Assembly (NCBI GenBank): GCA_028289405.1
Contig: JANQPP010000140.1
Location: forward strand, 1 to 52,809
Origin: Pirellulales bacterium
GTDB lineage: Bacteria > Planctomycetota > Planctomycetia > Pirellulales > JANQPP01
Direction of reading: 5' to 3'
DNA length: 52,809 nt
The notes below the pieces were generated by a model. It was not told the origin of the DNA, searched no databases, and saw only the letters and a list, made by a program, of their open reading frames with translations. Below, in pieces: positions 1-6,069 of this stretch (position 1 is its first letter; each line of letters opens with the position of its first letter). Both the position numbers and the translations under genes were made by a program.

Positions 1-412
1 GTACACGCTGCCCCCACCTTGTGCCGTGCGTCCCGCTCTTCCTGCTTGTGACGTTCACGCGTGGCCGCTTGCTCTTCGCGGGCTTTGATCAACGCTTGCT
101 CCGCCTGCTTCTTTTCCGCGTGAGCCGTGTGCAACCGTTCGCAATCCTGGATGGCCTGCATGTAGCGTGGCATGTGATCCAGTTCGACGTTGACCTGGCC
201 GCCCTGCATGTCGAGCACCACATCGGCCAATCGCTGCGGGTCGCCGGCTACGACTTTGCCAGCGATTTGCCGCCGCAAAATGCCCACCACGGTTCGCCAG
301 CAGCCGGTTTCCCATTGGGCATCCCAGGCGTGATTCTGGCTTGGCGGTCGGCCATTACGTCCCGGGCTCCAGCAATGGCGTCCACGGGCTTTTCCAGAGT
401 CTTGGGAGTCAT
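1..412 (-). CDS. Coiled-coil hypothetical protein, runs off the left edge, reading frame apparently broken
   Basis: I do not recognise this gene. An ATG at 412 follows a good Shine-Dalgarno (AGGAAG, about 6 bases upstream) and opens a frame of 54 codons that stops at 248. From about position 345 leftward a second frame, shifted by -1, reads as a natural protein and stays open to the window edge. It contains GKVVAGDPQRLADVVLDM and then a charged helix rich in Glu, Lys, Arg, Ala and Gln that looks like a coiled coil. The simplest reading is one gene with a frameshift (mutation, sequencing error or programmed) somewhere between about 330 and 290. The alternative is two overlapping genes, the second starting at GTG 290 or 287 with no clear ribosome site. 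It is the last gene visible in the minus-strand element operon. Confidence 0.4.
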
Positions 413-445
413 GTCGCTTCCTTTCGTGAGTTCGATGATTCGTGA

Positions 446-973
446 TCAGTTGTACGCTGCGGCGACTTGGGCTTGGGCCACGGGCCGGCCCGCATTCGCC
501 GCCAGCAGGGCTTGCTTGTGCAGCGCGGGCTGCCGTTGAGCCACTTCCCGCACCGCGCTGATACGATCCAGGCCATAGCGTGCTTGGATGTCCGCCACGG
601 CGTGGTCGAAGGACGTGATGACGGATGGATGGGATTGGATGGCTTGCATGTTCGATCCTCCAAGATTCGGATTGGAAATAACCATGGGCTGAGTTGGCGC
701 CGGCGTCGCGGCGGGTCGTCGTTGTGGAACGGGCGTGGTCGGCGCTCCGGCGGAGATCCACGCTTCGAGCGCGTCGCCCTTCACCAGGAACGTGGAGAAA
801 AACTGGTTCGTCAGTCCGCGTTTGTCGTTGAGATCGCCCAGCAGAATCACCTGCAAGGCGCCCGAACGGATGGCATCTTCCACGCGGGTCTCGCCGATGC
901 TGAATTTGTGCCGAATGTCCATCGGGACGTAGTAGGCGCTTGGGTTGATCGTGCGGTCGTTATCGAGTGGCAT
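446..973 (-). CDS. Element-borne hypothetical protein with a phage-protease-like C-terminal segment
   Basis: The protein has 175 residues. The start chosen is ATG 973, which has AGGAG about 8 bases upstream, rather than a longer frame to 1063 whose extra residues look non-native. Residues 10-75 form a compact domain (IGETRVEDAIRSGALQVILL, then a predicted strand-helix stretch). A Pro/Ala/Gln linker follows. The last 65 residues contain VADIQARYGLDRISAVREVA and QPALHKQALLAANA, a pattern like the C-terminal repeat seen in phage prohead-protease-type proteins (R-x-x-A...P-x-L...). The gene overlaps the end of the upstream HTH gene by 14 bases, so translation is probably coupled. The phage link is a resemblance only and the function is unknown. 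Confidence 0.7.
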   Translation of the reverse strand: MPLDNDRTINPSAYYVPMDIRHKFSIGETRVEDAIRSGALQVILLGDLNDKRGLTNQFFSTFLVKGDALEAWISAGAPTTPVPQRRPAATPAPTQPMVISNPNLGGSNMQAIQSHPSVITSFDHAVADIQARYGLDRISAVREVAQRQPALHKQALLAANAGRPVAQAQVAAAYN

Positions 974-1373
974 GGCTAAGCTCCTCGCTTGCGGGGACGG
1001 TGACTTCGGCTTGCTGGTCCATCCATTCCGCCACTTCGTCCACGTTCCACCGCAACACGCCATGCAGCTTGCGGGCGGGCGGTAGCTTGTTCTCGCGTCG
1101 CCAGCGGCGAATCGTCTCCGTGGTCACATCGAGCATCGCGGCCAGTCGGTTGGCGGATACGTAGTGGGGCATGGAACGTTCTCCCTTTGAAGGGTTGTTT
1201 GTCATATCTCCAATCGGAGCGTCTGTTAGAGATAAAAACAACCCGTTTTCTTGATTTCTTAGCCTTTTCCTGTAAGCCTTTTGTGAGCATGCACTTCCGC
1301 AATACTTAGCGTCGCTCCGCTTAGCATCAAAACCCTCTCCACATACCACACAATAGTATTTGGCGTTAGACAT
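960..1373 (-). CDS. Zinc-finger plus excisionase-type helix-turn-helix protein
   Basis: The protein has 137 residues. Residues 7-30 carry a CxxC...CxxxC zinc-binding pattern (CVVCGEGFDAKRSDAKYC then GSAC). Residues 68-125 are a MerR/excisionase-like HTH (MPHYVSANRLAAMLDVTTET, then IRRWRRENKLPP, then a LRWNVDEVAEWM wing). The start at ATG 1373 overlaps the upstream nuclease gene by 8 bases. An internal ATG at 1172 (MPHYVSAN...) has a stronger Shine-Dalgarno (AGGGAG, 8 bases away) than the outer start, so the short HTH protein alone may also be made. Proteins of this HTH class bind DNA in integrative elements, as recombination directionality factors or as regulators; which role applies here is not shown. 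Confidence 0.75.
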   Translation of the reverse strand: MSNAKYYCVVCGEGFDAKRSDAKYCGSACSQKAYRKRLRNQENGLFLSLTDAPIGDMTNNPSKGERSMPHYVSANRLAAMLDVTTETIRRWRRENKLPPARKLHGVLRWNVDEVAEWMDQQAEVTVPASEELSHATR

Positions 1374-1878
1374 AATTAGTTTCAGCCCCTTCCGTGGACG
1401 TCATCGCCAGCACCATCGTCCGCAGTTCGTGGTATCTCCGCCGTGCCACCAGAAACAGCATGCGGCGGGCTGCGTCTTGGGCAGCTTCCCGCGTACCCAG
1501 GAACATGAACGGGATGCCCATGTTCGCTTGCCAACCAAGCACCGAACCGGCGACTTGAGCCGGAGTAAGCTGGTTTCGCCACTCGCCAGCCAGGATCATT
1601 TCCCAGGACGCTTCGACCAGCACGGCCCGCGTTTCGTAGCCCTTCAGGCGGGATAGCTCACGCTGGAATCGGTCCCTCGATTGCCCAACGCAGTTCAGCA
1701 GATCGGGCAAGGTTTTCCGCTCCAGCCGTACGAGGTCTTCGGCTCCCTTGAGCGAGTAATCTCCCGTGTCGAGTGTGACTTCTTCCACGCGGAGCGGGGC
1801 CAAATCCCAGGGCAAGGATTCCCGCGTGTCCACCAGCGCCGTGACTTCTTCGGGGTCGATTTTGCAGGGGATTTTCAT
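1366..1878 (-). CDS. ERCC4/XPF-type nuclease domain protein
   Basis: The protein has 170 residues. The XPF/Mus81 family catalytic signature is present in order: VDTRE at 16-20, TGDYSL at 38-43 and ERK at 53-55, followed by a helical half (LLNCVGQSRDRFQRELSRL). This is the G-D-X(n)-E-R-K-X3-D pattern of ERCC4 nucleases that cut branched or flap DNA. The C-terminal helix-hairpin-helix of full XPF is absent; stand-alone catalytic domains of this size occur in phages and plasmids. The start codon overlaps the upstream gene by ATGA (1875-1878). Next to an element-borne polymerase, a role in processing replication or recombination intermediates is likely, but that is inference. Confidence 0.85.
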   Translation of the reverse strand: MKIPCKIDPEEVTALVDTRESLPWDLAPLRVEEVTLDTGDYSLKGAEDLVRLERKTLPDLLNCVGQSRDRFQRELSRLKGYETRAVLVEASWEMILAGEWRNQLTPAQVAGSVLGWQANMGIPFMFLGTREAAQDAARRMLFLVARRRYHELRTMVLAMTSTEGAETNYV

Positions 1879-2327
1879 ACTTTCACCTCATCGGGCCGGC
1901 CATCGTCATCGCGTCCGGGAAGCACCAAGGTCACGATGGGGCTACGTCCTCGCTTGCGATCAACTTCGACCAAGCCGGCATGCTCGAATTCGGCCAGTAG
2001 ACGTGCGGCGGCGCGTGGCGAGAGACAAAACTCGTCCAATATCCGACGAGTCAGCCGGACCGGATTGCCTTTTCGAATACCCACCAACCACCACAAAGCC
2101 CAAGACAGGTGCCCGGCCTTGTCCCCAAGGGAGAGAGCGCGGTTGAGCCAGGTAAGCGGCACAGGCCCTCGTACGAACAATTCGCCTTTCCCAGGCTTGG
2201 GCACGGGATGACTTTCGGAGTATCGCTGGCGAGAATGCTCGGCTTCGGCGCGTAGCTTCTTTTGCCTTGCCAACAGGTCCTGGATGTCTGCTTCCGTTCC
2301 GGAGAAGCGTTGAGGATCTACTACCAT
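1875..2327 (-). CDS. Winged-helix-like DNA-binding protein of the mobile element
   Basis: The protein has 150 residues. The N-terminal 45 residues are charged and helical (LLARQKKLRAEAEHSRQRY). A middle segment follows (LFVRGPVPLTWLNRALSLGD, then GHLSWALWWLVGIRKGN). The C-terminal part reads as a winged helix: RRILDEFCLSPRAAARLLAE, FEHAGLVEVDRKRGRSP, IVTLVL. Similar small proteins lie beside replication genes in plasmids and integrative elements, so a replication or copy-control regulator is possible, but I cannot name the family. The gene starts at ATG 2327 without a recognisable ribosome site, directly after an AT-rich 39-base gap and the palindromic repeats at the end of the polymerase gene. 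Those repeats are an obvious candidate binding site. Confidence 0.7.
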   Translation of the reverse strand: MVVDPQRFSGTEADIQDLLARQKKLRAEAEHSRQRYSESHPVPKPGKGELFVRGPVPLTWLNRALSLGDKAGHLSWALWWLVGIRKGNPVRLTRRILDEFCLSPRAAARLLAEFEHAGLVEVDRKRGRSPIVTLVLPGRDDDGRPDEVKV

Positions 2328-2366
2328 AAGTAACTAATAAAAAAGAGACACATATAAATAGACTCT

Positions 2367-4163
2367 TTAAATAGATTGTACGGGTCGTACATACTGGCCG
2401 ACCGGTCGGCCAATTTGGCTTACCGGTCGGCCAATTTGTCCGTTTCTCGTTTCCTCACTATGGGCTAACTTCAACACCCGATTCCACATTGTTTTGCCCC
2501 GCTTATCATCCATGTAACGGTCAGGCCAGCGGATCACTTCGGCATCGGAAGCCAGCTCGAATCCGTCCAACACAACCCGGCTCGCCTCTCGCATGATGGC
2601 CTGGGTTTGGGAGATCACGGCGTCGATTTCATCCACGGGACCTTCCACCAAAATGGCGTCGTGAACGGGGGCGCAAACGTGAATCCCCGCTTCCGTCGCC
2701 ATGCAGCACGCTAGCCGCAGCATCTCGGCTCCATTGGCCTGCATGGGGAAGTTGGCCAAGGAACGCGGATTGGATTCGTCCGTGGTCACCAACGGCCAGC
2801 CAAAAACGGTTTGAATCCGACCGCTCAGCATGGCCGTATCCACCTGATGTTGTGACCAGCACCAAAAGTCGCGGTAGGTGTCCCGGTGGGCCTGCAATAG
2901 CAGCCTTGCCATGGCCGTCTGCTCACCCAAGGCTTGGGCCAAACCGTGTTCCTGCATGCCATATTGCACAGCCAAGGAGCACACCTTGAAGCGGTTCCGC
3001 TCCACCGGATGCGAATCTTTGGTGGCGGTCTCGGGCACGGCGCCGGCCTGCTTCGCGAAGGCCAAGTAGGGGTCCCCGCTCCCGTAGGCTTGCTTCATTG
3101 CCGCATCCCCGGAGAGCGCCGCCGCAATGCCCAATTCCTGTTGGCTCCAGTCGATGTACGCCACGGCCCGCCCATATGCCGGCTTGATCAATCCCCGCAG
3201 CCAGACCGAGGGGCCGAAGATAAATTTGTTATTCGAGGGTTGGTTGCGTCCGGTGCGAGAGGCGAAGGGGGATAGGAGGCACCGATTACGACCGTCCCCG
3301 CCCACGGCCAACTTTTCGAGCTTGAGTTCGCTTAGCGAATGCCGCAGTTCACGGAGTGGTGAAACTTCCGGATATTTCCTGGCTTGCTGCCGAAATGTCT
3401 CCCGGTCCAACGCAAGTTGTCCATGCGGTGTACGCGGCCATGGAATCTCCTTCTCCACCAGCCAGCCCGCAAACCGATCCTGCTTGAACGTTCGGCCATC
3501 GAAAACGCCATAGTCCCGATCCACGTCGCCGATCAGACGATCCTTGATCGCGTCCCAATGCCGACGGAAGAGACCAAGCGTTTTTGCGTCGATGGGGATT
3601 CCGCAATGCTCCATACGGGCCACAGCAGCCATGTAACGACCACGTAGCAATGCTCGGGGTAAATCGATTCCCGGTAGCATCACGGGCAGCAAGCCGGCGA
3701 GGGCGTCCACGTCACTTTGGCAGTAGTCGAGAAGCGCCAAGCGTTCCGCCGAAGTGTACGGGCCACCGCGCATGGCCAGTTGCCGTAGCTCTTCCTTCTC
3801 CACGCCTGCGATGCCGTCCAGTCCGTGATACGCCAGCGTGTCCAGCAAGCTTCGACCTATGCCGGACCGCCCATTGGTACGGGCTCGCTGTTCCGTCCAT
3901 AAGTCCAGTATTCGCTGGGGGACTGGCCAGCCGAGCGATAGGAAACAGCCGATTTCTGCACTGGCGAAGTATGCCACGAACAGCGTGTGCTCATTCACGG
4001 CGAAGGGCGGATGCTCGGTCAATTCGTCGGCGAACAGGCGTACCAAGCGCCCGCTGCGGAATTCCCGCGCCACGAGACAAACGACCATGGGCCGCTCACC
4101 ATCGGGCGCGGAGAATTCGAAATCCGCCAACCAAATCTCCCGAAACATCCGCAGCCGCTCCAC
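2367..4163 (-). CDS. Family A DNA polymerase with DEDDy 3'-5' exonuclease, short mobile-element type
   Basis: The protein has 598 residues and lacks the 5'-nuclease domain of cellular Pol I. The exonuclease half shows ExoI D14-x-E16 (WLADFEF) and ExoIII Y147-x3-D151 (YCQSD), the DEDDy arrangement. The polymerase half shows SRTGRNQPSNNKFIFG (302-317), motif A YIDWSQQELG with D338, motif B around K393 (RNRFKVCSLAVQYGM) and motif C VHDA (500-503). Motif C normally reads VHDE; the acidic residue after the catalytic Asp is Ala here. GTG 4163 is chosen because GGAGG lies 5-9 bases upstream, at the end of the preceding gene; ATG 4148 is the alternative. The C-terminal 25 residues are three heptads encoded by the DNA repeats at 2377-2438. 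It probably replicates the element; it is not the host polA. Confidence 0.93.
   Translation of the reverse strand: MERLRMFREIWLADFEFSAPDGERPMVVCLVAREFRSGRLVRLFADELTEHPPFAVNEHTLFVAYFASAEIGCFLSLGWPVPQRILDLWTEQRARTNGRSGIGRSLLDTLAYHGLDGIAGVEKEELRQLAMRGGPYTSAERLALLDYCQSDVDALAGLLPVMLPGIDLPRALLRGRYMAAVARMEHCGIPIDAKTLGLFRRHWDAIKDRLIGDVDRDYGVFDGRTFKQDRFAGWLVEKEIPWPRTPHGQLALDRETFRQQARKYPEVSPLRELRHSLSELKLEKLAVGGDGRNRCLLSPFASRTGRNQPSNNKFIFGPSVWLRGLIKPAYGRAVAYIDWSQQELGIAAALSGDAAMKQAYGSGDPYLAFAKQAGAVPETATKDSHPVERNRFKVCSLAVQYGMQEHGLAQALGEQTAMARLLLQAHRDTYRDFWCWSQHQVDTAMLSGRIQTVFGWPLVTTDESNPRSLANFPMQANGAEMLRLACCMATEAGIHVCAPVHDAILVEGPVDEIDAVISQTQAIMREASRVVLDGFELASDAEVIRWPDRYMDDKRGKTMWNRVLKLAHSEETRNGQIGRPVSQIGRPVGQYVRPVQSI
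2377..2438. repeat. Palindromic and direct repeats (iteron-like) inside the 3' end of the polymerase gene
   Basis: A perfect 16-base palindrome, GGCCGACCGGTCGGCC, lies at 2396-2411. A 17-base direct repeat, ACCGGTCGGCCAATTTG, occurs at 2401-2417 and 2422-2438 with a 21-base period. A further inverted pair, TGTAC/GTACA, lies at 2377-2381 and 2387-2391. The period equals seven codons, so the polymerase tail encodes three related heptads (GQIGRPV, SQIGRPV, GQYVRPV). The neighbouring gap 2328-2366 is very AT-rich for this window. The layout resembles an origin or operator with iterons beside an AT-rich stretch. Its function is inferred. Confidence 0.6.
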
Positions 4164-4164
4164 G

Positions 4165-4749
4165 CTAGACCTCCCCGCGTAGCGCTTTCAAAACTGCGTG
4201 GTCCAGGGAGTTGATGAACCGATCCTCGAAACACATCTTGAGCATTTCGTGGAAGGTCATCTCTGGCCATTCCGGTTCCGGCAGGTTGCCGGTGGCTTCA
4301 AAGACGTCGTATCTTCCGTCCGCCATGTTGGCTTGCACACGGATCCAACGTTGCATGGCACGTTCCGCCGCTCGCATCATCGACAGGTGCCAGTTGTTTC
4401 GACGTCCATCCGCTTCAGGGACCCGCACGGGCCAGAGAAACACGCCTTCCGATCGTGTAATCGCGGCGAACAAGATCGTGGGTAACACTTCTCCGGCCAT
4501 CTCGCCCCAAAGGTCTTGTTCCACGAGATAGTGTTCGCGGGCCACATCATCGGTGAAGATCGCGGTGTGCAGCCGGTACGATTCGTCGGGATGCACCCGC
4601 ACGAACTGTTGACGGCTCGGCTTGCCGCAAGGAAGGACCGTCGTGACTTTTTTCACACCGATCTGACTTGACTCACTGAGCCGTAGTTTGGCTGGGTCAA
4701 AGGGGTCCGTAGAAACACTATCCTTGGCGTTGTTGATTTCCTCATTCAT
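4165..4749 (-). CDS. Hypothetical protein immediately upstream of the element polymerase
   Basis: The protein has 194 residues. I do not recognise the family. The start chosen is ATG 4749 (MNEEINN); a TTG at 4761 would add four residues. The protein is soluble and acidic, with an N-terminal tail of about 30 residues and then an alpha/beta domain (KVTTVLPCGKPSRQQFVRVH, later LPTILFAAITRSEGVFLWPV). A helical segment with WHLSMMRAAERAMQRWIRVQ and a C-terminal helix follow. One base separates its stop codon from the polymerase GTG, and the polymerase ribosome site lies inside its last codons. The two are therefore almost certainly co-translated, and a polymerase accessory role is a reasonable guess but no more than that. 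Confidence 0.75.
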   Translation of the reverse strand: MNEEINNAKDSVSTDPFDPAKLRLSESSQIGVKKVTTVLPCGKPSRQQFVRVHPDESYRLHTAIFTDDVAREHYLVEQDLWGEMAGEVLPTILFAAITRSEGVFLWPVRVPEADGRRNNWHLSMMRAAERAMQRWIRVQANMADGRYDVFEATGNLPEPEWPEMTFHEMLKMCFEDRFINSLDHAVLKALRGEV

Positions 4750-4830
4750 GGATCGTTCCAATTCGCTAAAATGTCGTTGGTTGGAAAACCCTCGGGGTTG
4801 GCTGCTCGTGCCGGAGTGGCCAGCCCCACT

Positions 4831-5073
4831 TCATCCGTAAAATGGCAGCAGTAATTGACCGTCCGCATCCGGCAGCCGCCGTTTCTTCTTTGGCGGAGCC
4901 TTGGCCGTCACCCCACTCGCTGGCGAGACCAATAGGCCACCGCTCTCGTGCTGGCGAATACTCACCCGAAACCCGGCTTCCCTTAACTCGTCACGTAGCT
5001 TGTTCGTGAGCTTCCGCACCACTGGATGAGATTGGAAATTCGCTGCGGGTGCCGTGTTTACTACAGTCGTCAT
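4831..5073 (-). CDS. Small basic hypothetical protein
   Basis: The protein has 80 residues. The start is ATG 5073, preceded by AGGAAA 8 bases upstream. A longer open frame to 5496 in the same phase is rejected because it overlaps a better-supported gene (5097-5405). Residues 15-45 suggest a helix-strand unit (VVRKLTNKLRDELREAGFRV, then SIRQHESGGLLV). The tail is strongly basic (KAPPKKKRRLP), followed by LLLPFYG. A DNA- or RNA-binding role fits the charge but nothing more specific can be said. It lies in the element operon between the 102-residue protein and the pre-polymerase gene. Confidence 0.6.
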   Translation of the reverse strand: MTTVVNTAPAANFQSHPVVRKLTNKLRDELREAGFRVSIRQHESGGLLVSPASGVTAKAPPKKKRRLPDADGQLLLPFYG

Positions 5074-5096
5074 TGAAATTTCCTTTCGCCTGAAGG

Positions 5097-5405
5097 TCAG
5101 TCCATGTAAATGGCGATCATCTCTCGACGCCGGTAATCCGTAAAAAACGTTAGGTGTATGCCGATTCGGCGAAGGTCTCGGTAATGTCGGACTAACAGCC
5201 GGGCAGCATCCGCTTCGGCCATGTCGGGGCGGTCCAATGGAGGAGCAACTTGCGACGCCAAGGCCGCCACCCCACCACAGAACGAACGTACTTGAAGCAT
5301 CTCCCCAACGAGCGATCCAATCCACGGATGTAGCGAAGCGACTTCGTCCACGACCTCCGGGTCTGGATGGCCAACTTCGACGGCGTAGTTTCTTAAGTGA
5401 CTCAT
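5097..5405 (-). CDS. Hypothetical protein, 102 residues
   Basis: I do not recognise the family. ATG 5405 is preceded by AAAGGAG about 5 bases upstream, a strong ribosome site. The product is a small, mostly helical acidic protein (VEVGHPDPEVVDEVASLHPW, GSLVGEMLQVRSFCGGVAAL) ending in RIGIHLTFFTDYRRREMIAI. It has no signal peptide, membrane segment or metal motif. It sits in the minus-strand operon of the element, 23 bases before the start of the small basic gene. The competing long frame 4831-5496 overlaps it and has the composition of an out-of-frame reading. Confidence 0.65.
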   Translation of the reverse strand: MSHLRNYAVEVGHPDPEVVDEVASLHPWIGSLVGEMLQVRSFCGGVAALASQVAPPLDRPDMAEADAARLLVRHYRDLRRIGIHLTFFTDYRRREMIAIYMD

Positions 5406-5492
5406 GACTTCTCCTTTCTGATTGGCTCCAGTTCATCCACACAACTTCCGTCGCTCGCCGAACGATCCCCGGCGACGGCCCCTTTTCGAAAT

Positions 5493-5750
5493 TCATCTCC
5501 GCCGCCGCGCAGGACCCGAGCCCAAAATCACTTGGTCCAGTTGACGGATGTCGAGAAGAATTTTTCCGACGGGCTTCAAGGCTGTCAGTTTCCCGCTGCC
5601 GATCAGCCTTCGAAGAGATTTCGTGCTCAAGCCCGAGTAAGCTGCGGCTTCGTCAATGCCCAGAAATCGTTTCGCCGGCGATGGCGAAGCCACGGCCTCG
5701 CGGATTTCGGCCAACTGCTGTTGAATGGCCTGAAGGGCGTCAGAAGTCAT
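5493..5750 (-). CDS. Excisionase-type helix-turn-helix protein
   Basis: The protein has 85 residues. After a 25-residue N-terminal helix (LQAIQQQLAEIREAVAS) comes a complete HTH_17/excisionase-like domain: FLGIDEAAAYSGLSTKSLRR, LIGSGKLTALKPVGKILLDI, RQLDQVI. The pattern 'lsvdEaAxylglskstlrrli..GkLpa.kvGr..l..eeLd' is the hallmark of this family. Its ATG overlaps the stop of the upstream gene as ATGA. In integrative elements such proteins bind DNA as excisionases or transcription regulators. With the related HTH protein at 960-1373, the operon has two of them. Confidence 0.8.
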   Translation of the reverse strand: MTSDALQAIQQQLAEIREAVASPSPAKRFLGIDEAAAYSGLSTKSLRRLIGSGKLTALKPVGKILLDIRQLDQVILGSGPARRRR

Positions 5751-5932
5751 GACGACACCTCCGCGATTTCACGTTTCCGCACGGCGACGTCGTAACCTAG
5801 TCGCTTTAGGTCATCCTTGGCTTGCGCAGCCCGGTGAAAGTCATTCGTCAGTGCTGCGTGGACCAACGCAGAAAAGATTGCGATCACTTGGGCCGCATGA
5901 TCCCTTTCCGGCGTTGAAAGTTTCTTGGGCAT
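5747..5932 (-). CDS. Small helical hypothetical protein
   Basis: The protein has 61 residues. The start chosen is ATG 5932 (MPKKLSTPERD), which has GGGGGA 6 bases upstream; a start at 5962 would add ten residues without a better site. The sequence is mostly amphipathic helix (AAQVIAIFSALVHAALTNDF, then RAAQAKDDLKRLGYDVAVRK). No family is recognised. Its stop overlaps the start of the excisionase-like gene by four bases, so the two are probably translated as a pair, and a partner or regulator of that HTH protein is possible. Confidence 0.6.
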   Translation of the reverse strand: MPKKLSTPERDHAAQVIAIFSALVHAALTNDFHRAAQAKDDLKRLGYDVAVRKREIAEVSS

Positions 5933-6069
5933 GCTCGGTCCCCCAGATTGTTCGAAACGCATCCGAAACTATCTGATGGGGAAATATTGCGCGAACGTTG
6001 CGCAACGATGCCGAAAACTGCCGGGATTCTCAGCCCAAAAACGGAGAAAGCGTTGCGCGTGCCGTTGCG

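Noticed and set aside
290..330. GGGAAAC as a programmed frameshift site in the leftmost gene
   Set aside because: The heptamer is not in the codon phase required for classic -1 slippage.
4831..5496. Open frame of 221 residues on the minus strand
   Set aside because: Its first 140 residues overlap the better-supported gene 5097-5405 and are rich in Arg, Ser and Trp in a pattern typical of an out-of-frame reading. Only the last 80 residues (4831-5073) form the real gene.
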